From the NCBI RefSeq assembly GCF_900111685.1, contig NZ_FOHX01000014.1, forward strand, positions 1 through 64,000: a DNA stretch of 64,000 nt, given 5' to 3'. The notes beneath the pieces are model-generated. The model had not been told where the DNA came from. It ran no database searches and saw only the letters and a program-made list of their open reading frames with translations. Position numbers and translations under genes: made by a program. This DNA is from Nonomuraea wenchangensis. Its GTDB lineage: Bacteria; Actinomycetota; Actinomycetes; Streptosporangiales; Streptosporangiaceae. Shown piece after piece: positions 23,681 to 32,877 of the stretch (positions within the stretch are counted from its first letter, which is position 1; each line of letters begins with the position of its first letter).

Positions 23681-26600
23681 GGCGGCCTGGATGGGCGTGA
23701 TGGTGCCGGTCGTCACCAGGAAGCCACGTCCGGGCGGCCCGCCCACCGTCCCCCGAGGTAACCGGATGTTGAACAGGTCCCCGTCCGTCTGTCCCTGCAC
23801 CGCGAGCAGCACCCCCGTACGGGACTTGCGGGCCTCGGCGACGAACCCGCGGTAGGCGACGGCCAGGTCCCCGGTCGTGCCCGCGACGAGCAGGGCGTGA
23901 TCACCATCGCGCCCAGAACGCAGCACCTCCTCCAGAGCCATCCCCAAGGGAGAGTCGGCGTTGACCAGCTCGGCATCGTCCACGAGGACGACGTAGTCGT
24001 GCAGGTCGGCGACGAGCTCCGCCAGGTTGCCCGCGTTGCCGTCCAGCACCGCCAGCAGCCCGTCAAGGCCGCGCAGTGGGCTGCGGCGGGGCGTGACGGC
24101 GATGACCGGCGTCCCCCGCTCGATCAGGGACCGGGCTGCCGTCAGCAGCGCCGACGACCGCCCCGAGCGGGCCGGCCCGGCGATCACGGCGGCCGGGCCG
24201 TGGGCGAGCAGATCGAGCCCCAGCGGCGCCAGAGCGTCGCCCCCGGCGCCCACAAGGGCCCACAGCGGCGACGGCGGCCTGAACGACGGATCCAGGCCGA
24301 ACGTCTCGGCCACGGTGATGCGCATCGGCAGCGCGTCCACCCGCAGCGGCGGCTGCCCGGGCCACCGCCACCCGCCCCGCCCTCCGGACGACGAGACCGC
24401 GTGCGCCGCCCCGCCCCGCCCGTACCCGCCGCCCGCCCCCGTACCAGTGCCAGTGGCGGAGTCGTACGAAAGGGGGACGGGGACGGCGCGGGCGAGTGAC
24501 TGCAACGCCGCCACCTGCGCGGGCCCCGCCGGATCGGGGGAGAGCAGGGCGATGTGATGCTCGATGATGCCGTGGTCGCCGAGGGACAGCGCACGCCCCG
24601 GCGGCACCGAAGAGGGCAGCCCCTTCAGCGGGAACCCGGCGAGCCCGTAGTCGGCGGAGTCGGACAGGCGGAGCAGCAGCCGGTCGTCGAACACCGTGGA
24701 CACCTGGCCCAGCAGCCCTGACCGGTCGCTGGTGATCACGGCGCGCAGCCCCACAGCCGGGCCCTCGCGCAGCAGCTGCAGCAGCGCCTCTATCAGCCGC
24801 CCGTAGTCGTAGCTCTCGAAGGCGGCCACGAAGCCCTCCCACCGGTCCATCATGAACACCAGCCAGGGCAGCCGATGCCCGGCCTGCCGGTATTCGGCCA
24901 GCGAGGCATGGCCCGCTTCGGCCAGGAGCTGCTGGCGGCGGCCGATCTCGGCGCGAAGCCGGTTGAGCAGGCGTTCGACCCGGTCGAGCTGGTCCCGCGT
25001 CACCACCGCGCCGCAATGCGGCATCGCCACCAGCGGCAGCAGCGCCCCGGACCCGCAGTCGATCGCGTGCAGGTGGACGTCGGCGGGAGAGGTGTGAGCG
25101 GCGATGGAGCCGGCGATCGTCCGCAACGCCGTGGACCTGCCGCTGCGCGCGGCGCCCGCGATGAGCAGATGCCCGCCGTGCGCCAGGTCCAGCGTCAGCG
25201 GCTTCCGGTCCTGCGCCCACGGGCGGTCAGTGATCCCGAACGGCACCGGCTCCACTTCCACGAACACGTCCTCCTCCACCCCACGGAAACCCACGCGGGA
25301 GTCGGCACCGAGATCAGCGACCGCCGAGATGGCGGGGCCGGTGGCAGGCGGTATGCCGAGGTCGGGGGCGGCCGGGTCGGTGGCCGCCGGGGCCGTGGGG
25401 TCAGTGGCGGGTGGGGCGCCGAAGCCGGAGGGTGGCGTCGGGCCGGGCCGGGACACGGGCGGTGCTCCGGTCACGGACGCCGGATGCACGTTCGCCTTCC
25501 CCGGCCGGCCGGAGCTGTCGAACGACGGCTGCCCGGAGCCTTTCACCCGGGCCCGCGCCTGAAGCGGGTCACCACGGAAGGGCACCCCCGACGCCTGCAA
25601 CGGCGGCCCATCGGCAGCACCGGGGGCAGGTGCCCCGCCAGCGTCGCGCAAAGGCCCCCCAGCGCCGTCGCGCGCAGACGTTCCAGCATCCTCGTGTGTG
25701 GATGCTCCAGCCCCGTCGTGCGCAGACGTTCCAGCCCCGTCGTGCGCAGACGTTCCAGCCCCGTCGTGCGCAGACGTCCCAGCGCCGTCGCCTGCCGGCG
25801 CTCCAGCGGCGTTCTCCGAGAGCGGGCCGGAGGCGTCGTACGCGGGCGTTCCGCCGAGGGCGGGTGCAGGTGCGCGGGCAGGGGCGGGCAGGGGGAGGAC
25901 GAACAGGGTGGGGAGGGGGTCGAGCCAGGGGCTGGGCTGTGGTGGGACGCCGGTCAGCCGGGCGGCCTCGATCAGGGCGTCGGCCACCAGCGTGAGGTCA
26001 GTGACCGCCGACTCCTCCTCGGACCGCGGCGCCCGGGGAAGGGCGCGGCCCAGGGCGCGCCAGCCCACGTCGATCACCCGGACGTCGGCGGTCGGCGTCC
26101 CGCCCCCGGCGGCGGGCAGGGCGGGGCTGCGTCCGCCGACCCGGGCCGTCTGTACGGCGACCGCCGCCCCCACCCCGGAGCGCACGTAGCACCGGCCGGG
26201 GGTGTTCTTGGAGATCTGGGCGGCGTCGGGCAGGTCGATGACGTCGGACGACTCGGCGGGCTCGGTGACCCGCAGCGCGATGCGCAGCGACGTGTTGGCC
26301 TGGATGTCGGCGGTCACCACCCCGGCGGGCCGCTGCGTGGCGAGGATCAGGTGGATGCCCAGTGAACGGCCCCGGCGGGCGATGTCGACCAGCCCGGTGA
26401 CGAAGTCGGGCAGCTCGGCCACCAGCGCGGCGAACTCGTCGATGATCAGCACCAGCCGCGGCAGGGAGACGGGCCCGGCGTAGTCGTCGAGGTCCTTCGC
26501 GCCCGCCTGGAACAGCAGGCGCTCGCGGCGGCGGATCTCGGCGGCCAGCGAGTCGAGTGCCCGCTGCGTCAGGTGGCCGTCGAGGTCGCTGACCATGCCG

Positions 26601-28957
26601 ACTGTGTGCGGCAGGCGTACGCACTCCTTGAAAGCCGCCCCGCCCTTGTAGTCGATCAGCACGAACGTGAGCTGGTCGGGCCGGTTGGCGACGGCCAGCG
26701 CGCAGATCAGCGTCTGCAGCAGCTCGGACTTGCCGGCGCCGGTGGTGCCGGCGATCAGCCCGTGGGGGCCGTCGAGCCGGAGGTCGACGGTGAACGGCCC
26801 GTCGGGGCCGACGCCGATGAGCGCCTGCGTGGAGCCGTGGGCCCGCCATCGGGCGGCCAGCTCCGGGCCGGACGGGCTCGGCAGGCCCATCAGGTCGAGC
26901 AGGCGGACCGCGTCGGGCAGGTCGCCCCCGGGGGCGTCGCGGCTGACGTCGCGGATGGGGGAGAGGGCCCGGGCCAGGCGATCGCACCAGGCGGGCGAGA
27001 CGGCGTCGCCCAGCACCGGGCCGATGACATCGAGGCCGCCGCCGCGCAGGTGGACCAGCCCGTCGGGGCCGCAGGCCGCCACCGTCTGGCACTCCTCGGG
27101 CAGCAGGCGCTGGTCGTCGTCGATGGCGAGGGTGTAGACGCCGGAGCGCGGCCCCTGGCGCAGCACCTGCGGCATGTGGGGCAGGCCGCGCAGCACCTGG
27201 GCGCCGTCGAGGATCACCAGGATGTCGTAGGGGCGTACGTCGTAGGAGGAGAAGGCCGGTTGGTCGGCGCCGGTGCCGCCGAGGTCGTCCCAGCCGGTGG
27301 GGATCTTGCCCAGCTCGGGGATCTTGGTGTTCTGGCGCTCGTCGATGAGGGCGGCCAGCTCGGCGACGCGGCGGGCGGCCGACTCGGGATCGACGCCGAT
27401 CAGCGCCAGGCACTCCTCGCCGCCGCGCGGCCCGCAGTGGGGGAGCCAGCGCAGCCAGCCCCAGCGGTCCTCGGCGTCGGGGTGCGCCGAGATGAGCACG
27501 ATGGCGAGGTCGCGCGGACTGTGCAGGGTGGCGGCCTGGGCGACGAGCCAGCTCGCCAGGCCGCCGGCGAAGGCGCGCGGGCCGGTGACGCCGGCCACGC
27601 CGAGCCGCCGCATCGGCAGCGCCACCGGCACCGAGCGGCACGTCGGCGGGTCGAGCGGCCCGCCCTGCTCCTCCGTCAGCTGCAGGTCGGCGGGCAGGTC
27701 GGCGAGGCCGACCCGGAGCCGCAGCGCGTCGGTGTCGTGGATGCGGCGCTCCCACAGCCGCCGCCGCGGCCCGGTGGCCGTGAGCAGCACCTGGGCGGGG
27801 TCGGGCGCGTCGGCACGGCGGGCGGCCTCGTCGGCCACGCGGGCGCGCTCGACGGCGGCGTCGTATTCCGCGAGCCGTTCGCGGTGCTCCTTGAGCGCCT
27901 TCTTGTGCTGCTTCTTGCCGTGGCGGCGGTCGCTCCACCACTGGCCGATCATGATGACCGGCGTCATGAGCGCGACGAGCAGGTAGTACCAGACCTGGAG
28001 GGCCAGGGCGAGGGTCACTCCCAGCACGGCCGGCAGGAACGCGGCCAGCAGCTGCAGCCGCATCCCCTCGCTCCTGGACGGCTCCTTCGGCCGGACGAAC
28101 GCGCGCTGCGGCTCGGGCCTGCGCAGCCGCGGCGGCCGGTTGTAGGCCACGCCGCCCTCGCCGAGCGGCGCCAGGTGAGCGTCCTTGGGCTCGACCGCGG
28201 TCAGCACGAACACCGACGAGCCGCAGGTGAGCACCGCCTGGTCGAGCCAGGCAACGGGCTCGGTGAGCGGCCGGCCATCGAGCTCGGGCACCTCGGTGTA
28301 GCCGGCGGCGTGCTCGGCCGCCTCGCGCTCGGCGACCCGCGCCGTCAGCTCGGCCACCTCGTCGGCCCACCGCCCCTTGAGCTTGGGCTTGGGGGCCTCG
28401 TCGCGGGCCCGCCAGGTGCGCTCGACGGTGATCGCGTCGGGCGTCACGCGGACGGTGACCGCCTCGGGCGCGAGCGCGGGATCAGGGACGGCGATCGCGC
28501 ACATGGGGTCGGCACCGATGACGTGCGCCCCGAGCCCCAGCCGGTGGACGGCTCCCGCGCCGGGACCGCCCACCACGCGCACCTCGGCCACCCCGCCAGG
28601 CTCCTCGATCACCGTTGCCCTGGCCAGGCGGGGGTCGAGGGTGACCTTGTCGCCGTCGCGCAGCACGGACGCGGCCCTGGCCCGCGGGTCGAGCGGCCGC
28701 CCGTCGCGCCACACGACCGGCTCGTGCTCGACGGGCGGGGCGGCGAACTCGGCCCGGCGCGGCGGCGGCACGCGCATCGCGTCGGCGCCGGGCGCCGCCC
28801 CATAGGGGGCGCGGGACTTGGGCAGCCGGACGACCTGCGCCAGGGGCGCGGGGTCGCCGAGCGCCGCGCCGATCGCGGCCACGGTGGCGTCGTCGTCGCC
28901 GTCGATCACGACGTCGCGCTCGCCCTGCCCGCCGAGCACGGTGAGCATGATCCGCAT
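23663..28957 (-). CDS. EssC-like FtsK/SpoIIIE T7SS ATPase with FHA-type N-terminus
   Basis: 1764 residues. Residues 1-270 look like one or two FHA-type beta-sandwich domains, as in firmicute EssC. Two TM segments follow (~303-340). ATPase domain 1 has Walker A GTTGAGKS (737-744) and Walker B LVLIIDEF (835-842). After a low-complexity linker (~1016-1230) come two further ATPase domains whose P-loops read GAARSGRS (1267-1274) and GPARSGRS (~1625), with Arg replacing the Walker Lys. Catalysis is therefore expected mainly in domain 1. It is distinct from the nearby EccC and may drive export of the PPE-like substrates. ATG 28957; ATG 28948 is an alternative. Confidence 0.92.
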   Translation of the reverse strand: MRIMLTVLGGQGERDVVIDGDDDATVAAIGAALGDPAPLAQVVRLPKSRAPYGAAPGADAMRVPPPRRAEFAAPPVEHEPVVWRDGRPLDPRARAASVLRDGDKVTLDPRLARATVIEEPGGVAEVRVVGGPGAGAVHRLGLGAHVIGADPMCAIAVPDPALAPEAVTVRVTPDAITVERTWRARDEAPKPKLKGRWADEVAELTARVAEREAAEHAAGYTEVPELDGRPLTEPVAWLDQAVLTCGSSVFVLTAVEPKDAHLAPLGEGGVAYNRPPRLRRPEPQRAFVRPKEPSRSEGMRLQLLAAFLPAVLGVTLALALQVWYYLLVALMTPVIMIGQWWSDRRHGKKQHKKALKEHRERLAEYDAAVERARVADEAARRADAPDPAQVLLTATGPRRRLWERRIHDTDALRLRVGLADLPADLQLTEEQGGPLDPPTCRSVPVALPMRRLGVAGVTGPRAFAGGLASWLVAQAATLHSPRDLAIVLISAHPDAEDRWGWLRWLPHCGPRGGEECLALIGVDPESAARRVAELAALIDERQNTKIPELGKIPTGWDDLGGTGADQPAFSSYDVRPYDILVILDGAQVLRGLPHMPQVLRQGPRSGVYTLAIDDDQRLLPEECQTVAACGPDGLVHLRGGGLDVIGPVLGDAVSPAWCDRLARALSPIRDVSRDAPGGDLPDAVRLLDLMGLPSPSGPELAARWRAHGSTQALIGVGPDGPFTVDLRLDGPHGLIAGTTGAGKSELLQTLICALAVANRPDQLTFVLIDYKGGAAFKECVRLPHTVGMVSDLDGHLTQRALDSLAAEIRRRERLLFQAGAKDLDDYAGPVSLPRLVLIIDEFAALVAELPDFVTGLVDIARRGRSLGIHLILATQRPAGVVTADIQANTSLRIALRVTEPAESSDVIDLPDAAQISKNTPGRCYVRSGVGAAVAVQTARVGGRSPALPAAGGGTPTADVRVIDVGWRALGRALPRAPRSEEESAVTDLTLVADALIEAARLTGVPPQPSPWLDPLPTLFVLPLPAPARAPAPALGGTPAYDASGPLSENAAGAPAGDGAGTSAHDGAGTSAHDGAGTSAHDGAGASTHEDAGTSARDGAGGPLRDAGGAPAPGAADGPPLQASGVPFRGDPLQARARVKGSGQPSFDSSGRPGKANVHPASVTGAPPVSRPGPTPPSGFGAPPATDPTAPAATDPAAPDLGIPPATGPAISAVADLGADSRVGFRGVEEDVFVEVEPVPFGITDRPWAQDRKPLTLDLAHGGHLLIAGAARSGRSTALRTIAGSIAAHTSPADVHLHAIDCGSGALLPLVAMPHCGAVVTRDQLDRVERLLNRLRAEIGRRQQLLAEAGHASLAEYRQAGHRLPWLVFMMDRWEGFVAAFESYDYGRLIEALLQLLREGPAVGLRAVITSDRSGLLGQVSTVFDDRLLLRLSDSADYGLAGFPLKGLPSSVPPGRALSLGDHGIIEHHIALLSPDPAGPAQVAALQSLARAVPVPLSYDSATGTGTGAGGGYGRGGAAHAVSSSGGRGGWRWPGQPPLRVDALPMRITVAETFGLDPSFRPPSPLWALVGAGGDALAPLGLDLLAHGPAAVIAGPARSGRSSALLTAARSLIERGTPVIAVTPRRSPLRGLDGLLAVLDGNAGNLAELVADLHDYVVLVDDAELVNADSPLGMALEEVLRSGRDGDHALLVAGTTGDLAVAYRGFVAEARKSRTGVLLAVQGQTDGDLFNIRLPRGTVGGPPGRGFLVTTGTITPIQAALPDIG
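25659..25802. repeat. 24-bp coding repeats (GTSAHDGA) in the EssC-like gene
   Basis: Six contiguous 24-bp units between 25659 and 25802 encode an octapeptide GTSAHDGA and variants. Units at 25707, 25731 and 25755 are identical except for one base, indicating recent expansion; the outer units have diverged. They fall in the disordered linker between ATPase domains 1 and 2. Confidence 0.9.
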
Positions 28958-28979
28958 CGCTTGGGTCCCCTCGCTCGAC

Positions 28980-29046
28980 GCCGGACGGCATGGATGCCTG
29001 AGGCATAGGTGTCGGACGGCACTAGCTGTCGTACGGCATGGCTGCC
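28980..29046. repeat. Three degenerate copies of a GTCGGACGGCATGGCTGCC-like element
   Basis: Copies at 28980-28998, 29011-29030 and 29028-29046 share C-GGACGGCA or CGTACGGCA followed by TGG-TGCC. They lie in the 5' leader of the EssC-like gene. Confidence 0.55.
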
Positions 29047-29228
29047 GGGCGCCAAGGTAACGCCCGCGGCGAGATTAGACCCGCCGGTTGACGTCACCGG
29101 CATGAGAACGCGGTTCTGTGGATAAACGCGCGCGAGTGGAGTGACTTATGTGACGCAAGTGACCGGCATAACGGGGAAAATGCCCTTCCGTCAACTGGAT
29201 AGAAAAAATAGGCATCGATTATCGCCTC

Positions 29229-29257
29229 TTGACATCTCGCCACCTGCGAAACGAGCA
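29229..29257 (+). promoter_or_regulatory. Weak candidate promoter for the Tad operon
   Basis: TTGACA at 29229-29234 followed after 18 bp by GAGCAT, a poor -10. It is about 90 bp before the first Tad gene. Confidence 0.25.
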
Positions 29258-29343
29258 TTGGTCCTCGCATTCCGGCCACGCCGCACCGACATGCCCCACA
29301 TAATGGCGGGGATTCCTTAATTCACTTTGGGAGCCCCCCACCC

Positions 29344-30015
29344 ATGAGGACCAGTGAAAAGCCTGCCGTCAACGCGGCGGCGGGGTTGTCCGGCCCGGCC
29401 TCGCGCAAGCTCCCCGTGCCACCCAGAGAACGCAAGCCGGCTCTGGCCGCGCTCGCCGTCCTGCTCATACTCGGCGGCGCGCTCGCCACGACCCTGCTCG
29501 TGCTCAACAGCGGCGGCCGCGTCTCGGCCATCAGGGTCATACAGCAGGTCGGGGCCGGTCAGAAGTTCCCGCCCGAGGCGCTCGAAGAGGTCAAGGTGGC
29601 CGGCGAGGGCGTCGACTACGTGAGCTGGTCGCAGCGCGAGCTGGTCACGAACAGCTTCGCGACGGTCACGATCCTCCCCGGCACCCTGCTGACCAACCGG
29701 ATGGGCGTCCGCGCCAGCACCGAGCTCGGCGAGGGAAAGGCCACCGTCGGATTGGCACTTAAACCCGGCCAAATGCCGGCGGGCATTGAGCGGGGAGACC
29801 GCGTTCAGGTCATTTACGTGCCCAGCCGCACCAGTCAGGGGCAAACCCGCGTTCTCGCCCCCAACGCGCTCGTCTTCTCCGCCGGTGGCGACAAGTCCAG
29901 GTCAGGAAATTCCGGCCAGATCACGGTAGTGGTGGATTCAACGGCCGCACCGGAAATAGTGGGTTTCGCCTCCAGTGGCGAGATCGCCGTCGCCGAGCTT
30001 CCGGGGGCACGCTGA
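29344..30015 (+). CDS. cpaB: CpaB/RcpC-like SAF-domain pilus assembly protein
   Basis: 223 residues. A basic, Pro-rich N-terminus and one TM helix (~34-57, ALAALAVLLILGGALATTLL) are followed by an SAF domain typical of CpaB (VIQQVGAGQKFPPEAL...LVTNSFATVTILPGTLLTNRM) and a C-terminal beta region (GQITVVVDSTAAPEIVGFA). CpaB proteins act at the cell-envelope side of Tad/Flp pili. The first gene of the pilus operon; the next starts 1 bp after its stop. Start ATG 29344 with GGGAG upstream. Confidence 0.85.
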   Translation: MRTSEKPAVNAAAGLSGPASRKLPVPPRERKPALAALAVLLILGGALATTLLVLNSGGRVSAIRVIQQVGAGQKFPPEALEEVKVAGEGVDYVSWSQRELVTNSFATVTILPGTLLTNRMGVRASTELGEGKATVGLALKPGQMPAGIERGDRVQVIYVPSRTSQGQTRVLAPNALVFSAGGDKSRSGNSGQITVVVDSTAAPEIVGFASSGEIAVAELPGAR

Positions 30016-30016
30016 C

Positions 30017-30733
30017 GTGGGACTGATCGTGCTGGCCGCCGACAAGGGCGCGCCGGGCGTCACCACGGCCGCGACGGCACTGGCCGCCGTATGGCCGCGG
30101 CCGGTGCTGCTGGCCGAGTGCGACCCGGCCGGCGGCGACCTCGCCTACCGCCTGCCCGCCGCCGACGGCGGGGTGCTCAACCCCGGCAAGGGCCTGCTCA
30201 CCCTGGGCGCCACCGCCCGGCGCGGCCTGGAGCCCGCCCAGATCCACCAGCACACCCAGAAGATCATCGGCGGGCTCGACGTGCTGGCCGGGCTCACCCA
30301 CGCCGAGCAGGCCGCCGGCCTCACCTGGCTCTGGGGCCCGCTCGGCCGGGCGCTGGCCGCGATCCCCGACGCCGACGTCATCGCCGACTGCGGCCGGCTC
30401 GGCGCCCACCCCCAGCTCGGCGACCTGCTGGCCGAGGCCGAGCAGGTCGTGCTGCTCACCAGGGCCACCCTCGACCACGTCGCCCACCTGCGCGAACGCC
30501 TCCAGGTCACCAAGGCGCACGGCGTCGTCGTCATCGCCGACCCGCGCGCCTACCGCGCCTCCATCGACGACGTACGCAGGATCGTCGGCCCGAGCGTCCA
30601 GTTCGTCTACGGCCTGGCCCACGACCCCAAGGGCGCCGAGCTGCTGCGCGGCCAGTGGGGCGGCCGGCTCGACCGTTCCCTCCTCATCCGTACGGCCCGC
30701 GACCTCGCGGCGAGGCTGGTGAGCCACCGATGA
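30017..30733 (+). CDS. tadZ: TadZ/CpaE-like MinD-ParA family ATPase
   Basis: 238 residues from GTG 30017. The N-terminus GLIVLAADKGAPGVTTAA is a deviant Walker A where the first Lys is retained but the usual GKT is GVTT, as is common in actinobacterial TadZ-like proteins. AECDPAGGDLAYRL follows. TadZ/CpaE proteins localise pilus machinery at the membrane; nucleotide hydrolysis may be weak without the second Lys. It overlaps the TadA gene by ATGA. Confidence 0.8.
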   Translation: MGLIVLAADKGAPGVTTAATALAAVWPRPVLLAECDPAGGDLAYRLPAADGGVLNPGKGLLTLGATARRGLEPAQIHQHTQKIIGGLDVLAGLTHAEQAAGLTWLWGPLGRALAAIPDADVIADCGRLGAHPQLGDLLAEAEQVVLLTRATLDHVAHLRERLQVTKAHGVVVIADPRAYRASIDDVRRIVGPSVQFVYGLAHDPKGAELLRGQWGGRLDRSLLIRTARDLAARLVSHR

Positions 30734-32025
30734 TCGATCACCTGCTGGTCAAGCGCTTCCGCCAGGAGGTCGGCGACCGCCTGGCCCACCAGCGCCGGCT
30801 CGACCAGGCCAACGGCCTGCCCGCCATGACCGGCGAGGACGAGCGCCAGTTCGCCAGGGCGCTGATCTCGCAGGTCCTGGAGGAGCACGCGCGCAACGAG
30901 ATCGGCCTCGGCCGCACGCCGCCCACGGTCGAGGAGGAGGAGGCGCTGGCGGCCGGCATCCACGCCGCGCTGTTCGGCGTCGGCCGCCTCCAGCCGCTGC
31001 TCGACGACGCCCAGGTCGAGAACATCGACATCAACGGCTGCGACCGCGTCTTCGTCAGCTACGCCGACGGCCAGGAGGCCATGCACGACCCGGTCGCCGA
31101 GTCCGACGACGAGCTCGTCGAGCTGATCCAGATCCTGGCCGCGTACTCAGGGTTGTCGAGCCGGCCGTTCGACACCGCCAACCCGCAGCTCGACCTGCGC
31201 CTGCCCGACGGTTCGCGGCTGAGCGCGGTCATGGACGTCACCGTCCGCCCCGCGATCTCCATCCGCCGCGCCCGCCTCGGCAAGGTCTTCCTCAGCGACC
31301 TCGTCGGCAACGGCACGGTCGGCCCCGACCTCGGCAGGTTCCTCAGCGCGGCCGTCGCCGCCCGCAAGAACATCATGATCGCCGGGTCCACCAATGCCGG
31401 CAAGACCACCCTGCTGCGGGCCCTGGCCAACGAGATCCCGGCCGGCGAGCGCCTCATCACCGTCGAGCGCGCCCTGGAGCTGGGCCTCGACCAGTTCCCC
31501 GAGCTGCATCCCAACGTCGTCGCGTTCGAGCAGCGCCTGCCCAACTCCGAGGGCCAGGGCGAGATCTCCATGGCCGAGCTGGTCCGCCGCTCGCTGCGGA
31601 TGAACCCCAGCCGCGTCATCGTCGGCGAGGTGCTCGGCGACGAGATCGTCACCATGCTCAACGCGATGACGCAGGGCAACGACGGCTCCCTGTCGACCAT
31701 CCACGCCAACTCCAGCATGGAGGTCTTCAACCGCATCGCCACCTACGCGCTCCAGGCCGGCGAGCGCCTGCCCATCGACGCCACCCACATGCTCATCGCC
31801 GGCGCGATCGACTTCGTGGTCTTCGTCGAGAAGCGCAACGACTACCACCGCGGCGGCACCCTGCGCCGCTACGTCTCCAGCGTCCGCGAGGTCAACGGCT
31901 GCGACGGCCGCGTCCTGTCGAGCGAGGTGTTCGCGCCGGGCCCCGACGGCTCCGCCGTGCCGCACGCGCCCGTCTCGTGCCTGGACGAGCTCATGGCGCA
32001 CGGCTACACCCCGGGAGGATGGTGA
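30730..32025 (+). CDS. tadA: TadA/CpaF secretion ATPase
   Basis: 431 residues. A PilT/VirB11-type ATPase: Asp box and NIDINGCDRVFV in the N-terminal domain, Walker A AGSTNAGKTT (~residue 217-226), glutamate-rich Walker B-like RVIVGEVLGDE, and a His box STIHANSS. It powers assembly of Flp pili together with TadB and TadC. The true start is ATG 30730 overlapping the TadZ stop; a longer in-frame extension upstream is a shadow of the tadZ gene. Confidence 0.95.
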   Translation: MIDHLLVKRFRQEVGDRLAHQRRLDQANGLPAMTGEDERQFARALISQVLEEHARNEIGLGRTPPTVEEEEALAAGIHAALFGVGRLQPLLDDAQVENIDINGCDRVFVSYADGQEAMHDPVAESDDELVELIQILAAYSGLSSRPFDTANPQLDLRLPDGSRLSAVMDVTVRPAISIRRARLGKVFLSDLVGNGTVGPDLGRFLSAAVAARKNIMIAGSTNAGKTTLLRALANEIPAGERLITVERALELGLDQFPELHPNVVAFEQRLPNSEGQGEISMAELVRRSLRMNPSRVIVGEVLGDEIVTMLNAMTQGNDGSLSTIHANSSMEVFNRIATYALQAGERLPIDATHMLIAGAIDFVVFVEKRNDYHRGGTLRRYVSSVREVNGCDGRVLSSEVFAPGPDGSAVPHAPVSCLDELMAHGYTPGGW

Positions 32026-32028
32026 CCG

Positions 32029-32877
32029 ATGGGCCTGACCATGGACCCGTTCGCCCTGCTCGCCGGCGCCCTGGCCGGCGGCGGACTGTTCCTGCTGATC
32101 CTCTCCCTGTACGGCATGCGCCCCCGCCCGCCGCAGCCCCAACGCCACCTGGTCAGGATGCTGACCACGCGCGGCGCGGTCGCCGCCGTGGCCGCCTCGC
32201 TGGTCCTGCTCATCACCCGGTGGCCGGTCGCGGCGGTGGGCACCGTGCTGCTGGTGTTCGCCTGGCGCGGGCTGTCGGGCGGCGCGGCCGAGGAGCGGGC
32301 CGCCATGCGCCGCCTCGAAGGGCTCGCCGCCTGGACCGAGTCGCTGCGCGACACCATCGCCGGCGCGGCCGGGCTGGAGCAGGCGATCCCGTCGTCGATC
32401 AGGGCCGCCGCGCCGACGCTCCGCCCGCACCTGCGGGCCATGATCGACCGGCTGCACACCAGGATGGCGCTGCCCGAGGCGCTCGCGATCTTCGCCGACG
32501 AGCTCGACGACCCCTCCGCCGACCTGGTGGTGGCCGCGCTCATCCTCAACTCCAAGCTGCGCGGCCCCGGCCTGCGCGACGTGCTCGGCGCGCTCGCCGT
32601 CTCGGCCCGCGAGGAGCTCGACATGCGCCGCCGCGTCGAGGCCGAGCGCCGCGCCACCCGGCGCAGCGTGCAGATCGTGGTGATCACCGCGCTGGGCTTC
32701 GCCGCGCTCCTCGTGCTGTTCAACGGCGACTACGTCGAGGAGTACGACGACCCGCTCGGCCAGGCCGTCCTGGTGGTCGTCGCCGCGCTGTTCGGCGCGG
32801 GGTTCGCGTGGATGCGCCGGCTGGCCGGGTTCGACAAGCCGACGCGGCTGCTGACCGGAAGGGGCGGCGATGGTTGA
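32029..32877 (+). CDS. tadB: TadB-like type II secretion F membrane protein
   Basis: 282 residues with hydrophobic segments near the N-terminus (~10-28 and ~46-85) and near the C-terminus (~215-232, ~245-262) around a cytoplasmic T2SSF domain (LEGLAAWTESLRDTIAGAAGLEQAI...ALPEALAIFADELDDPSADLVVAAL). This is the platform protein on which TadA acts. GGGAGG lies about 12 bases upstream of ATG 32029; ATG 32041 is an alternative. It overlaps TadC by 8 bp. Confidence 0.9.
   Translation: MGLTMDPFALLAGALAGGGLFLLILSLYGMRPRPPQPQRHLVRMLTTRGAVAAVAASLVLLITRWPVAAVGTVLLVFAWRGLSGGAAEERAAMRRLEGLAAWTESLRDTIAGAAGLEQAIPSSIRAAAPTLRPHLRAMIDRLHTRMALPEALAIFADELDDPSADLVVAALILNSKLRGPGLRDVLGALAVSAREELDMRRRVEAERRATRRSVQIVVITALGFAALLVLFNGDYVEEYDDPLGQAVLVVVAALFGAGFAWMRRLAGFDKPTRLLTGRGGDG

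Larger units (their letters stand above)
28958..29343. promoter_or_regulatory. Divergent intergenic region between the EssC-like gene and the Tad operon
   Basis: 386 bp without a supportable gene. It contains the three-copy repeat at 28980-29046, a comparatively AT-rich stretch around 29195-29225 (GGATAGAAAAAATAGGC), and TTGACA at 29229-29234. Promoters for both the leftward ATPase and the rightward pilus operon should be here. Confidence 0.6.

Noticed and set aside
28957..28957. Suspected frameshift in the EssC-like gene because of its length and odd P-loops
   Set aside because: The frame is open for 1764 residues with ordered domains, and Arg-for-Lys changes occur at both later P-loops in a consistent context.
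26573..29008. An 811-residue open frame opposite the EssC-like gene
   Set aside because: Composition of an antisense shadow; no domain and the other strand has clear Walker motifs.
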